Positions 1 through 8,052 of a stretch of DNA of 9,293 bases are shown here, piece by piece. This stretch comes from Candidatus Fonsibacter sp. Its GTDB lineage: Bacteria > Pseudomonadota > Alphaproteobacteria > Pelagibacterales > Pelagibacteraceae. The position numbers and the translations under genes were made by a program. The notes beneath the pieces are model-generated. The model searched no databases, had not been told where the DNA came from, and worked only from the letters and a program-made list of their open reading frames with translations. Where the stretch lies: contig JALRAW010000006.1 of assembly GCA_023257975.1 (NCBI GenBank), forward strand, positions 1-9,293, read 5' to 3'. Numbering within the stretch: position 1 is the stretch's first letter; every line of letters starts with the position of its first letter.

Positions 1-385
1 AAAATTTTTTTAAAGAATTACTAAAATTATAAGTGCCGTGAAAAGTAGAGACCAAAGAAATTCTCAATATCTTACTTGCAAAATAACATGACCAAGCTGG
101 CGCGCGACTTCTAACATGAATGATGTTAATTCTATAAAAAAGAATAATAAATAAAATTATAAATATATTAAAAAAAATTATAAAAGGATTTTTACTTTGA
201 ACAGGAAATCTAAAAATTTTAACTTTTGATTGATCAATTTTTTTAATTTGTTCACCGCCAGAGCATAAAATTGCAGAAAAGTAGGATTGATTGGCTACAA
301 ATTTTGCAATATCTTTACAACCTGTTTCTGCACCACCTACATCTAATCTTGGAATAACTTGTAACAAGCGAATTTTTTTATACAT
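1..385 (-). CDS. Family-4 (GT-B) glycosyltransferase, N-terminal part; gene runs off the left edge
   Basis: Reading leftward from the ATG at 385-383, the frame stays open for 128 codons to the window edge, so the C-terminal half (sugar-nucleotide-binding domain) is missing. The start MYKKIRLLQVIPRLDVGGAE is typical of GT4/group-1 glycosyltransferases, with the Gly-rich GGAE motif at residues 17-20. HVRSRAPAW (90-98) and TFHGTY (114-119) are also conserved in alphaproteobacterial members of this family. These enzymes move a sugar from a nucleotide donor to a lipid-linked or glycan acceptor, usually at the cytoplasmic face of the inner membrane. Donor and acceptor cannot be told here. Residues 67-83 are almost entirely hydrophobic, which may reflect membrane association or AT-driven Phe/Ile use. 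There is no Shine-Dalgarno sequence; the gene diverges from the hydrolase across 26 bp. The fold is sure; an envelope-polysaccharide role is inference. Confidence 0.85.
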   Translation of the reverse strand, partial: MYKKIRLLQVIPRLDVGGAETGCKDIAKFVANQSYFSAILCSGGEQIKKIDQSKVKIFRFPVQSKNPFIIFFNIFIILFIILFYRINIIHVRSRAPAWSCYFASKILRISLVSTFHGTYNFSNSLKKF

Positions 386-411
386 TGAATTTATATGCTA
401 TACTTTTAAAA
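386..411. promoter_or_regulatory. Compact divergent promoter region between glycosyltransferase and hydrolase
   Basis: Only 26 bases separate the two divergent start codons (385 on minus, 412 on plus). The plus strand carries a consensus-like -10 hexamer TATACT at 399-404, ending 7 bases before the ATG at 412, so transcription would begin at or next to the start codon. On the minus strand TATAGC (402-397) and TATAAA (395-390) are -10 candidates, giving a leader of a few bases at most. TATGCTATA (394-402) has TAT/ATA symmetry, so both -10 elements overlap in one short element. No good -35 match and no Shine-Dalgarno sequence is visible on either side. Leaderless or near-leaderless mRNAs are inferred from spacing only. 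Confidence 0.5.
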
Positions 412-1164
412 ATGAATAATCCAAAGCAAAATTTTTTTTTAACAAATAATAATCAAAAAATTCATTACAAATTTATTAATAATAAAAGTCAAACTACAAT
501 TATTTTTCTTCACGGATTAATGTCAGATATTAAAAGTAAAAAAGCTAAACACTTAAAGAATTTTGTTAATAAAAATAAAATAAACTTATTATTATTTGAA
601 TATAGTGGTCATGGAAAATCTTCAGGTCAATTTATAGATTTTAGTATTAAAAATTGGGTAGAGGATTCAAGATTAATTATAAAAAAAATAATCAAAAAAA
701 ATAAAATAATTCTTATTGGTTCAAGTATGGGTGCTTGGATTGGAACAATATTAATTAAATATTTTCATAAAAAAATTAAAGGTTTTATTGGTATTGCTTC
801 TGCTCCTGACTTTACGGAAGAATTAATATGGAAAAATTTAAATATCTTTGAGAAGAATAAAATAAAAAACGGCAAAATCTATAAATTAAAAAGCAGTCAT
901 AATAATTTTTATCCTATAACTAAAAAATTTATATTTGATGGTAAGAAAAACTTAGTTCTTAATAAAAAAATTAAATGTAATTTTCCAGTTGAACTTTTAC
1001 ACGGTGCTGATGATTCTTCTGTTTCTTGGCTTTATTCAATAAAATTAATAAAAACGTTAATAACCAAAAAATTGAATTTAACAATTATTAATGATGGTGA
1101 TCATTCTTTATCAAGACCTCAAGATTTAAAAAAACTAGATTTAGCAATCAAAAATATTATTTAA
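412..1164 (+). CDS. ABHD10-like alpha/beta hydrolase (serine esterase/thioesterase family)
   Basis: A 250-residue cytosolic alpha/beta hydrolase with no signal peptide or membrane segment. It shows the oxyanion-hole region FLHG (32-35), the strand-turn FEYSGHGKSSG (62-72), the nucleophile elbow GSSMG (103-107, Ser105), a likely acid in LHGADD (Asp200) and the catalytic His in DGDHSLS (His231). SDIKSKKA (38-45) after the HG motif and IASAPDFTEE (128-137) resemble ABHD10 and its alphaproteobacterial relatives, which hydrolyse ester or thioester bonds; the substrate here is unknown. I chose the ATG at 412. A TTG at 385 in the same frame would add nine residues with no family similarity, overlap the divergent gene's start codon and place the -10 hexamer inside the gene. 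The 3' end overlaps the convergent SDR gene by 24 bp. Confidence 0.88.
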   Translation: MNNPKQNFFLTNNNQKIHYKFINNKSQTTIIFLHGLMSDIKSKKAKHLKNFVNKNKINLLLFEYSGHGKSSGQFIDFSIKNWVEDSRLIIKKIIKKNKIILIGSSMGAWIGTILIKYFHKKIKGFIGIASAPDFTEELIWKNLNIFEKNKIKNGKIYKLKSSHNNFYPITKKFIFDGKKNLVLNKKIKCNFPVELLHGADDSSVSWLYSIKLIKTLITKKLNLTIINDGDHSLSRPQDLKKLDLAIKNII

Positions 1165-2037
1165 AATACTTTTGAAACCTTCTTTATAAGTTGGAAAATA
1201 TAATTTTACTTTTAAATCTTTTTTAATTTTTTTATTACTTACTTTTTTTGAGTCTTTATAAAAATTTTTCATTTCACCTTCATTTAAAACTTCAAAGGAA
1301 ACTGGGGGAGGAGTTTGAATTCCCATTAAACTAGAGGCATAAGATATAGTTTGATCATAAGAACATGGCTTATTATCTGATACATTATAAATTTCTCCAG
1401 GTTTTGAATAAATTAAAGATTTGAATAAAACTTGAGCTATGTCAGCAACATGAATTCTTGAAAAAAAATGATTATTTTTTTTTACGTAAGAAACTTGCCC
1501 ATTTACTAATCGTAAAAATATATTTCTTTCTGGAGAATAAATTCCTGACAATCTAAATATTCTTGTTGGAACAAAGTGATATCGATTTAATTTTAACCAC
1601 TCATTCTCAGCTATAATTCTATTTATACCTGGATCATTATTGCTTAACAATTTGCTTTTTTCATTAACCCAATTTCCGTTATGATTCCCATAAACACTTG
1701 TTGATGAAAGATATCCTAGCCATTTAATTTTTTTATTTAAACAAATTTCATTATAAAATTTTTCTATAACATAATCTTTCCTATCTCTTGGTGGTATTGA
1801 AACTAATATATGACTTGCGTTTAAAATATATTTTGTAATTTTTTTATCGAATTTATTGTTATCAAAATAAAAATTTTTATAATTAACGGTTAAAAATTTT
1901 TTATTAGAACTTTTAGATCTAGAAGTTGTAATTAAATTAATTTTATATTTATTTTTTAATAATTCTTTTACAAAATATCTAGCCGTTAAACCAAAGCCAA
2001 AACAAACTAAACTAATTGATTTAGACTGCTTTTCCAT
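1141..2037 (-). CDS. Atypical extended SDR (YeeZ-like NAD(P)-dependent epimerase/dehydratase family)
   Basis: A 298-residue Rossmann-fold protein. The dinucleotide-binding motif GFGLTA is at residues 14-19, followed by SIPP (80-83) at the end of a core strand, SSTSVYG (111-117), IFRLSGIYSP (160-169), FSRIHVADIA (192-201) and YNVSD (217-221). This order matches the YeeZ-like branch of extended SDRs (COG0451). The classical YxxxK catalytic pair is not seen where expected: residues 137-144 read GINRIIAE. Tyr116 in STSVYG is the only obvious tyrosine near that site. The substrate is unknown, so no gene symbol is given. The ATG lies inside the end of gltB (17-bp overlap) with no clear Shine-Dalgarno sequence, suggesting translational coupling as third gene of the gltD-gltB operon. 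The stop codon lies inside the opposing hydrolase gene. Family certain; activity uncertain. Confidence 0.87.
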   Translation of the reverse strand: MEKQSKSISLVCFGFGLTARYFVKELLKNKYKINLITTSRSKSSNKKFLTVNYKNFYFDNNKFDKKITKYILNASHILVSIPPRDRKDYVIEKFYNEICLNKKIKWLGYLSSTSVYGNHNGNWVNEKSKLLSNNDPGINRIIAENEWLKLNRYHFVPTRIFRLSGIYSPERNIFLRLVNGQVSYVKKNNHFFSRIHVADIAQVLFKSLIYSKPGEIYNVSDNKPCSYDQTISYASSLMGIQTPPPVSFEVLNEGEMKNFYKDSKKVSNKKIKKDLKVKLYFPTYKEGFKSILNNIFDC

Positions 2038-5000
2038 GAACTGTCTTATTCGACAATGGTTGTCTTAACTTATCTAACATTTCTTTAGGGCAAACTTGAT
2101 AAAAATTACTCTTTTCATTACTCCATTGTTGAATAATTTTTTTTGCATAAACTGATTGAGTTTCTTTTTCATGTAATTTTACTAAATTTAAAAGAACATC
2201 ATTCCAATAGTCCGTTTCGATTCTTTGCCAAATAACTGAGGATGGATTTACATAATTCTCAAAGCTATTTTCTGGGTCATAGACAAATGCCATTCCACCT
2301 GTCATTCCTGCTGCAAAATTATCTCCTACTTCTCCTAATATAACAACTGTACCACCCGTCATATATTCACAACCGTTTGTTCCGCATCCCTCAATAACTG
2401 CTGTAGCTCCAGAATTTCTAACTGCAAATCTTTCTCCGGCTTGCCCTGCTGCAAGCAATAGTCCTGAAGTTGCTCCATATAAAACAGTATTTCCAATAAT
2501 TGTATTTTTAGAAGTTTGTATTTCGCTATTCGAAACGGGTTTTACAATTATTTTTGCTCCAGACAATCCTTTACCAACATAATCATTTGCATCCCCAGTT
2601 ACTTCTAATTTAATTCCTGAAATTCCAAATGCTCCCAAAGATTGTCCAGCCGAGCCTCTTAATTTAATTAAAATATGATCTTCAGTTAATTTTTTATTTT
2701 TAAATTGAGTTGTAATTACAGAACTTAATCTTGTTCCAACAGATCGATGAGTATTTTTTACCGCATAACTTAATTGAAATTTTTGTCCTTTTTCAATTAA
2801 AGAAAGTGAGTCTTTTATAATTTGTTTATCTAAGCTGTCAGGAACTTCTTTTCTTTCTCTTTTTAAACAATACCTAGGATACTCTCCTGGATCGGCCTGG
2901 ACTAAAAGAGGGTTTAAATCTAAATCATCTAAATTTGCGGATCCTCTACTCACTTGTTTTAACAAATCTGTTCTTCCAACAATTTCATTTAAAGATTTAA
3001 AACCAAGACTTGCTAAAATTTCTCTTACTTCTTCAGCTATAAATGAAAATAGATTAACAACTTTTTCTGGTGTACCTGTGAACTTTTTTCTAAGTTCTTC
3101 ATCTTGTGTACAAATTCCAACAGGGCATGTATTAGAATGACATTGTCTAACCATTATACATCCCATAGCTATTAATGAAGTTGTGGCTATTCCAAAATCA
3201 TCTGCTCCCATCATAGCAGCCATAACAACATCTCTACCTGTTTTAATTCCTCCATCAGTTCTTAGAATAACCTCATGTCTTAAACCATTTAATGTTAAAA
3301 TTTGATTAGCCTCCGTTAAGCCAATTTCCCAAGGAAGTCCTGCATACTTCACACTTGTTAATGGAGAAGCTCCAGTTCCGCCTGAGTGTCCGCTAATTAA
3401 AATTACATCTGCTTTTGCCTTTGCAACCCCTGCAGCAATAGTTCCTATTCCTGTTGAAGAAACTAATTTTACTCCAATTTTTGCTTTAGGATTTATTTGT
3501 TTTAAATCATAAATTAGTTGGGATAAATCTTCGATTGAATAAATATCATGATGAGGTGGTGGAGATATTAAAGTAACACCCGGTGTAGAATGTCTCAATG
3601 TTGCAATTTCAGCTGTCACTTTAAACCCAGGTAATTGTCCACCTTCTCCAGGTTTTGCTCCTTGGGATATTTTGATTTCTATCTCATCACAATTATTTAA
3701 ATATTCCGCTGTTACACCAAATCTGGCCGAAGCAATCTGTTTCACTCTTGAATTTGCATTATCACCATTTTCTTTTGGAATTGCTCTTTTAGCATCTTCT
3801 CCTCCTTCTCCACTACATGATGCTCCACCAATTCTATTCATGGCAATAGCTAAGGTTTCATGAGCTTCTTTAGAAAGAGCTCCTAAAGACATGCTACCGC
3901 TTCCAAATCTTTTTCTAATATTTGTAATAGACTCAACTTCTTCAAGTAAAATTGGTTTTTTAATTAAATTAAAATCTAGAAGATCTCTTAGATTTAGAGG
4001 ATGCTGCTCATTAATAATTTTTGAATATTTCTTATATAAATCATAAGAATCTGTTGAAACTGCAGTTTGTAACATATGCATAGTCATTGCCTGATTAGAA
4101 TGTTGTTCTCCACCTTTTCTAAATTTATAAAATCCTCCAATTGGCAAACTAATAACGTTACCTCTAAATGCTTTTTGATGTTGGGTTCTAATCATTTTTT
4201 CAATTCCTGAAACTCCAATTCCAGAAATTTTTGAATACATTCCTGGAAAATATTCAGCAACTAAAGCTCTGCTTAATCCTAGACCGCTAAAATTTAAACC
4301 ACCTCTATAAGAACTAATTACAGAAATACCAAGTTTAGACATTACTTTTAAAAGTCCATCATTAACTGCCTTGATGTAATTTTTAACACATTCAGTAAAA
4401 CTTAATTTTCCAAAAATATTTTTTTTATATCTTTGATAAATACAATCAAAAGCCAAATATGGATTTATTGTTGTAGCACCAACACCAATTAAGACTGCAA
4501 AATAATGAACATCCAGACATTCTGCAGATTTAATATTTAAAGAAATAAATTTTCTAAGTCCCTGATTCACTAAATGAGTTTGCACCGCGCCTGTTGCAAG
4601 AATAATTGGAATTCCAATTTTTGTTGCTGAAATTTTTTCATCAGTTAAAATAATATGCTTAGCTCCTTCTCTAACTGCTATTTCTGCTTCAGCTTGAATT
4701 CTTTTTAATTCTTTTTTTAAGTTAACTTTTGGATCTTGAGAATCAAAGGTGCAATCTATTTCTTTGTATTCTTCATTTAAAACTTCAAATAATTTTTTAA
4801 ATTGAGCGTTAGATAATATTGGACTTTCTAATAAATAACTTTTTTTATTAAATAAATCTTCTCCTAAAATATTTTGTAAATTTCCAATTCTAGTATTTAA
4901 AGACATCACTCTGTTTTCTCTTAAAGAGTCGATTGGTGGATTTGTAACTTGGCTAAAATTTTGTCTAAAAAAGTGTGATAAAGGCCTGTAAATATCTGAC

Positions 5001-6532
5001 AAAACAGCTGCTGGAGTATCATCACCCATTGAACCAACAGCTTCTTTTTGATCTTCTACCATTGGATGTAAGATCATTTCTAAATCTTCAATTGAAATAC
5101 CAGCAGCGTATTGTTTTTGTCTTAATTTATCTCCATCAAAAGAATTAAATTCTTCTAAATTGTTAAATTTTTTGCTGATCTCAATTAAATTTTGACTAAA
5201 TTTTTTATAAATAGGATTTTTAGACAAAAAATCTTTAATTTTTTTATCATTATAATAAACACCTTCATCGAGATTAACAGCTATCATTTGTCCAGGTCCT
5301 ACTCTGCCTCTATAAATGACATTTTCCTCTTGTACTGGAACCATTCCAGTTTCTGATCCTGCAAACAAGATTTTATCTTTTGTAATTGTATATCTTAATG
5401 GTCTTAAACCATTTCTATCTGTTGCAGCTAAAATCCAATTGCCATCTGTTGCAGCAATAGCTGCTGGCCCATCCCAAGGCTCAATCACAGAATTTAAATA
5501 ATTATACATGTCTCTGTATGCTTGAGGAATAATTTTACTTCTCTTAGACCATGCTTCTGGCATCAACATCATCTTAACAAGGGGTAGTAATCTTCCTGAT
5601 CTTGTTAACAATTCAAAAACAGCATCAAGGCAGGCTGTATCGGAACTTCCAGATTTCAAGATTGGTTTTAAGTCATCAATATTTGGGAATAAAGTAGACT
5701 CAAGTCCTTGCTCATGAGTTTTCATCCAATTCACATTTCCTTTTAAAGTATTAATCTCACCATTATGAGCTAAAATTCTGAAAGGTTGTGCAAGTTCCCA
5801 ACTTGGAAAGGTGTTAGTTGAATATCTTTGATGAAAAATAGAAAATCTAGAAATAAATCTTTTATCTAATAGATCTGGATAAAAATCTGACAAATGTTCG
5901 GCAAGAAACATTCCTTTATAAATTATTGATCTTGAACTAATTGATGAAATATAAAAATCTTTTAATTGTGATTGAGTAATTTTTTTCTCAATTTTTTTTC
6001 TTACAATATAAATATTTTTCTCTAATTCTTCAGACCCTGTTTTTTCTATTGGAGAGAATAATATTTGTTCAATTTCTGGTCTTGTATCATTAGCTTTAAT
6101 TCCAAGAACTTTTGCTTTTGCAGGAACATGTCTCCATCCAAAAATATAAAAATTATTAGATAATAGTTCATGTTCAACAATAGTTCTGCAAGCTTCTTGT
6201 GCTCCATAATCGTTTCTAGGTAAAAAAATCATACCAACACATAGTTGATCGTTTTTGTGAGTATGATGACCTGTAATTTTTATTTGTTCTTCAAAAAAAT
6301 CTTTTGATAACTCAATATGAATTCCTGCTCCATCTCCTGTTTTCCCATCCTTATCTACTGCGCCTCTATGCCAAACCGCTTTGAGAGCCTCAATCCCATT
6401 CTCAACTACTTCTCTTCTTGGTTTTCCATCAATAGAAGCAACAAAACCAACCCCGCAAGCGTCGTGTTCATCCTCTTTATTGTAAACTCCTGCTTTAATA
6501 AGTTTTTGCAAATTTTTATTTAGAATTTTCAT
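2021..6532 (-). CDS. gltB: Glutamate synthase (NADPH), large (alpha) subunit
   Basis: This 1503-residue subunit makes glutamate: it splits glutamine, channels the ammonia and adds it to 2-oxoglutarate using electrons passed from GltD. A class II glutamine amidotransferase domain covers roughly residues 26-440. Its catalytic residue should be Cys26 (CGVGF), exposed after removal of a 25-residue propeptide, as in characterised GltB. RYSTNTFPSWELAQPF and AHNGEINTLKGN lie near residues 235-265. The central domain spans roughly 480-780. The FMN/synthase domain spans roughly 830-1200, with SPPPHHDIYSIEDL near 990, HSGGTGASP near 1050 and 3Fe-4S ligands Cys1125, Cys1131 and Cys1136 (CX5CX4C). The C-terminal GXGXG beta-helix domain follows (roughly 1250-1450, GCGTNGCEYMTGG near 1384). 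Length matches the family and the frame is intact. It starts 6 bases after gltD without a Shine-Dalgarno sequence, so it is probably coupled to gltD. Confidence 0.98.
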   Translation of the reverse strand: MKILNKNLQKLIKAGVYNKEDEHDACGVGFVASIDGKPRREVVENGIEALKAVWHRGAVDKDGKTGDGAGIHIELSKDFFEEQIKITGHHTHKNDQLCVGMIFLPRNDYGAQEACRTIVEHELLSNNFYIFGWRHVPAKAKVLGIKANDTRPEIEQILFSPIEKTGSEELEKNIYIVRKKIEKKITQSQLKDFYISSISSRSIIYKGMFLAEHLSDFYPDLLDKRFISRFSIFHQRYSTNTFPSWELAQPFRILAHNGEINTLKGNVNWMKTHEQGLESTLFPNIDDLKPILKSGSSDTACLDAVFELLTRSGRLLPLVKMMLMPEAWSKRSKIIPQAYRDMYNYLNSVIEPWDGPAAIAATDGNWILAATDRNGLRPLRYTITKDKILFAGSETGMVPVQEENVIYRGRVGPGQMIAVNLDEGVYYNDKKIKDFLSKNPIYKKFSQNLIEISKKFNNLEEFNSFDGDKLRQKQYAAGISIEDLEMILHPMVEDQKEAVGSMGDDTPAAVLSDIYRPLSHFFRQNFSQVTNPPIDSLRENRVMSLNTRIGNLQNILGEDLFNKKSYLLESPILSNAQFKKLFEVLNEEYKEIDCTFDSQDPKVNLKKELKRIQAEAEIAVREGAKHIILTDEKISATKIGIPIILATGAVQTHLVNQGLRKFISLNIKSAECLDVHYFAVLIGVGATTINPYLAFDCIYQRYKKNIFGKLSFTECVKNYIKAVNDGLLKVMSKLGISVISSYRGGLNFSGLGLSRALVAEYFPGMYSKISGIGVSGIEKMIRTQHQKAFRGNVISLPIGGFYKFRKGGEQHSNQAMTMHMLQTAVSTDSYDLYKKYSKIINEQHPLNLRDLLDFNLIKKPILLEEVESITNIRKRFGSGSMSLGALSKEAHETLAIAMNRIGGASCSGEGGEDAKRAIPKENGDNANSRVKQIASARFGVTAEYLNNCDEIEIKISQGAKPGEGGQLPGFKVTAEIATLRHSTPGVTLISPPPHHDIYSIEDLSQLIYDLKQINPKAKIGVKLVSSTGIGTIAAGVAKAKADVILISGHSGGTGASPLTSVKYAGLPWEIGLTEANQILTLNGLRHEVILRTDGGIKTGRDVVMAAMMGADDFGIATTSLIAMGCIMVRQCHSNTCPVGICTQDEELRKKFTGTPEKVVNLFSFIAEEVREILASLGFKSLNEIVGRTDLLKQVSRGSANLDDLDLNPLLVQADPGEYPRYCLKRERKEVPDSLDKQIIKDSLSLIEKGQKFQLSYAVKNTHRSVGTRLSSVITTQFKNKKLTEDHILIKLRGSAGQSLGAFGISGIKLEVTGDANDYVGKGLSGAKIIVKPVSNSEIQTSKNTIIGNTVLYGATSGLLLAAGQAGERFAVRNSGATAVIEGCGTNGCEYMTGGTVVILGEVGDNFAAGMTGGMAFVYDPENSFENYVNPSSVIWQRIETDYWNDVLLNLVKLHEKETQSVYAKKIIQQWSNEKSNFYQVCPKEMLDKLRQPLSNKTVHGKAV

Positions 6533-6538
6533 AAATGA

Positions 6539-7990
6539 TTAAGCAACCATTGTTTTTTTTGATGATTTAGAAATTTTATTTTTTAAATAAACATCCATAG
6601 CTTCCGCGGCATCTCTTCCATCTTTAATTGCCCACACAACTAAAGAAGCTCCTCTAACAATATCTCCAGCTGCAAAAACTCCATCTAAGTTTGTCTGCAT
6701 TGTTTTAAGATCTATTTTAATAGTTCCCCATTTGGATACATCCAGTTTCGGTTCTGAAAATAAACTTGGAATATCTTCAGGATCAAATCCTAAAGCTTTA
6801 ATCACCATATCTGCTTTAATTTTAATTTCAGAGCCATAAATGATTTCGGGTTTTTGCCTTCCAGTTGCATCAGCTTCTCCTAGTTTCATTTTATTAAGAA
6901 GAACTTCTGTTACTTGTCCATTTTTTCCAATAAATTCTTTTGGATTTGTAAGCCATTGAAAATCTACTCCCTCCTCTTCAGCATTAACCACTTCTCTTGC
7001 TGAGCCCGGCATATTTTTTTTATCCCTTCTATATAAACATTTAACTGATTTAGCATTTTGTCTTATCGAAGTTCTAACGCAATCCATTGCTGTATCGCCC
7101 CCTCCTATTACTACAATATCTTTTCCTTCAGCATTTAAATATCCTTCGTCAAACATTTTAACTTTATCTCCTAAACCTTTTTTGTTTGAAGCTGTTAAAA
7201 ATTCCATCGCGGGATAAATATTTTTAAGATTTGATCCTGGGATTTCTACCTCTCTGGCTTTGTATACTCCTGTTGCAATCAATATTGCATCATGTTTTTT
7301 TTTAAGCTCAGATAAAGTTGCATTTTTTCCTACTATAAAATTTAATTCAAATTTTATTCCACCATCTTTTAAAAGTTTTGTCCTTCTTTCAACAATATTT
7401 TTTTCTAATTTAAAATTTGGAATTCCGTAAATTAATAATCCGCCCGGTCTATCGTATTTGTCATAAACTGTTATTTCATATCCAATTTTTCTAAGCTGCT
7501 CTGCTGCGGCAAGACCAGCTGGACCTGCTCCTATAATACCTACACTTTGTGTTAAGTTTTTTTTAATTTTAATTGGTTTTACCCAACCCTCTTCAAAGGC
7601 TGTATCAGTAATAAATTTTTCTATTGAGCCGATGGTAACTGTACCATGTCCCGCTCTTTCGATTACGCAATTTCCTTCACAAAGCCTATCTTGGGGACAT
7701 ATTCTTCCACAAACCTCTGGCATATTGTTAGTCGCAGAAGAAATTTCATAAGCCTCTTCTAATCTACCTTCAGCTGTTAATTTCAACCAATCAGGAATAT
7801 TATTTGAAAGCGGACAGTGAATTTGACAATAAGGAACACCGCACTGCGAACATCTGCTAGATTGTTCCTCTGCTTTTGGAGCAATATAATTTTTATAAAT
7901 TTCAGAAAAATTCTTAACTCTCTCAGAAGAGCTTAATTTTTCTGGTGTTTGCCCTTTTGTGCTAACAAATTTAAGCATTTTTTCTGACAT
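6539..7990 (-). CDS. gltD: Glutamate synthase (NADPH), small (beta) subunit
   Basis: This 483-residue subunit takes hydride from NADPH onto FAD and sends electrons through iron-sulphur clusters to GltB. The N-terminal ferredoxin-like domain has two cysteine sets, Cys47/50/55/59 (RCSQCGVPYCQIHCP) and Cys94/98/104/108 (VCGRICPQDRLCEGNC), the ligand region for two 4Fe-4S clusters. The FAD-binding Rossmann motif GAGPAG is at 154-159, followed by RPGGLLIYGIPNFKLEK (181-197). The NADPH-binding motif GGGDTAMDCVR is at 296-306 and YRRDKKNMPGS at 320-330. The C-terminal FAD contact is AGDIVRGASLVVWAI (441-455). E. coli GltD is slightly shorter, about 472 residues. It is the first gene of the minus-strand operon; gene order is gltD then gltB, the reverse of E. 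coli gltBD. The ATG at 7990 is supported by an upstream AGGGA. Confidence 0.98.
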   Translation of the reverse strand: MSEKMLKFVSTKGQTPEKLSSSERVKNFSEIYKNYIAPKAEEQSSRCSQCGVPYCQIHCPLSNNIPDWLKLTAEGRLEEAYEISSATNNMPEVCGRICPQDRLCEGNCVIERAGHGTVTIGSIEKFITDTAFEEGWVKPIKIKKNLTQSVGIIGAGPAGLAAAEQLRKIGYEITVYDKYDRPGGLLIYGIPNFKLEKNIVERRTKLLKDGGIKFELNFIVGKNATLSELKKKHDAILIATGVYKAREVEIPGSNLKNIYPAMEFLTASNKKGLGDKVKMFDEGYLNAEGKDIVVIGGGDTAMDCVRTSIRQNAKSVKCLYRRDKKNMPGSAREVVNAEEEGVDFQWLTNPKEFIGKNGQVTEVLLNKMKLGEADATGRQKPEIIYGSEIKIKADMVIKALGFDPEDIPSLFSEPKLDVSKWGTIKIDLKTMQTNLDGVFAAGDIVRGASLVVWAIKDGRDAAEAMDVYLKNKISKSSKKTMVA

Positions 7991-7999
7991 CGATTAAAA

Positions 8000-8004
8000 T
8001 CCCT
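8000..8004 (-). promoter_or_regulatory. Shine-Dalgarno sequence of gltD
   Basis: The minus strand reads AGGGA with nine bases between it and the gltD ATG (7990-7988). It is the only clear purine-rich ribosome binding site in the window and supports the chosen gltD start. The other genes with a visible start (glycosyltransferase, hydrolase, SDR, gltB, uppP) have none, which suits gltD as the lead gene of its operon. Confidence 0.6.
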
Positions 8005-8052
8005 AAAATTAAGTGTTTTTTATATTATTCACATAAAAGCTATGTTTTTAAA

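Noticed and set aside
358..368. CTTGT-A-ACAAG inverted repeat as an operator
   Set aside because: It lies inside the glycosyltransferase coding sequence, is short, and its bases are accounted for by the codons for RLLQV.
385..411. TTG at 385 as the hydrolase start, adding nine residues
   Set aside because: It would overlap the first base of the opposing ATG, contain the best -10 hexamer and add residues without family similarity; the ATG at 412 fits better.
3672..3863. 63-codon plus-strand open frame within gltB
   Set aside because: It is antisense to a strongly conserved part of the gltB synthase domain, has no family resemblance and is explained as a shadow frame.
5316..5501. 61-codon plus-strand open frame within gltB
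   Set aside because: Antisense to the conserved amidotransferase domain, with no ribosome binding site or recognisable protein features.
6317..6523. 68-codon plus-strand open frame opposite the gltB N-terminus
   Set aside because: Its codons simply mirror the conserved GltB start region; no independent evidence of coding.
8031..8050. ACATA-AAAGC-TATGT stem followed by a T run, resembling a plus-strand terminator
   Set aside because: The stem is only five AT-rich pairs, no plus-strand gene ends there, and on the minus strand it lies in the gltD leader without a T tract.
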